Part shown: piece after piece, positions 5,420 through 5,434 of the stretch
Numbering within the stretch: the stretch's first letter is position 1
Layout of the letters: each line of letters opens with the position of its first letter
Source of the DNA: Candidatus Poribacteria bacterium
GTDB taxonomy: Bacteria; Poribacteria; WGA-4E; WGA-3G
NCBI GenBank assembly: GCA_009835515.1
Contig: VXXH01000840.1
Span: 1 to 5,434, forward strand
Direction: 5' to 3'
Length of the DNA stretch: 5,434 nt
Program-made: the position numbers and the translations under genes
Notes under the pieces: model-generated
The model's database searches: none
What the model saw: the letters and a program-made list of their open reading frames with translations, nothing else
What the model was told of the DNA's origin: nothing

Positions 5420-5434
5420 ATTACACGCTTAGCT

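Noticed and set aside
1..5434. Diversity-generating retroelement or phase-variable fibre system
   Set aside because: No reverse transcriptase, template/variable repeat pair, invertase or inverted repeats were found. The fibre C-terminus is not followed by a repeated segment.
1..5434. CRISPR array, tRNA, rRNA, insertion sequence or attachment site
   Set aside because: Coding sequence fills almost the entire window, and no regularly spaced repeats, cloverleaf, transposase or flanking direct repeats were seen.
1..5434. Recoded stop codons (amber or opal reassignment)
   Set aside because: TAA, TAG and TGA each end a gene at the expected place next to the following start, so no reassignment is needed.
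5420..5434. Promoter or end of an upstream gene at the right edge
   Set aside because: Only 15 bases are visible. Two TAA triplets there (5429-5431 and 5421-5423) could end an upstream gene, but its frame cannot be judged, so none is annotated.

Overview
The window reads as one gapless gene cassette, entirely on the minus strand, that most resembles the tail-fibre or host-recognition end of a tailed phage or prophage. In transcription order (right to left) there are six genes: a 246-residue structural-type protein, a 742-residue tail-fibre-like protein, a 308-residue orphan, a 119-residue Ig-like protein, a 101-residue bacterial Ig-like domain, and a gene of at least 286 residues with several Ig-like modules that runs off the left edge. 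Neighbours overlap or lie 2 to 9 bases apart, so they are almost certainly one transcript. No promoter, terminator, RNA gene, CRISPR array, insertion sequence or attachment site was seen.

The host cannot be named. Base composition looks close to half G+C by eye. The three stop codons (TAA, TAG, TGA) all appear as gene ends, so ordinary code 11 fits. No protein starts with a signal peptide or has a clear membrane segment. This favours intracellular virion assembly over a Sec-exported cell-surface adhesin, but no capsid, portal, terminase or lysis gene is present to prove a phage. A surface-protein operon of a bacterium remains a weaker alternative.

Region by region: 4679-5419 is a gene with a basic helical N-terminus, an Ig-like beta core and a short tandem repeat. 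2458-4686 is the fibre, with a conserved phage-fibre segment, two GDGTxxSP turns, three diverged copies of a beta module of about 75-95 residues, and a C-terminal tip of the kind seen on receptor-binding fibres. 1532-2458 is a tryptophan-rich protein I do not recognise. 1-1522 is a run of Ig-like domains split over three ORFs.

The main observation is that an Ig-like module carrying a [KL][WF]Y-x-[SD] core recurs in the 246-, 119- and 286-residue proteins. A second Ig type (FSE...F..SDI.ITGG) stands alone in the 101-residue gene and appears to begin again at the left edge. The cassette thus looks like a modular adhesion apparatus in which a trimeric-type fibre is accompanied by several small Ig-like decoration or adaptor proteins. 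The 308 and 119 genes are in the same frame, separated only by a TAG and three codons. The two downstream junctions each step to the -1 frame, so composite proteins are conceivable, though ordinary reinitiation explains all junctions.
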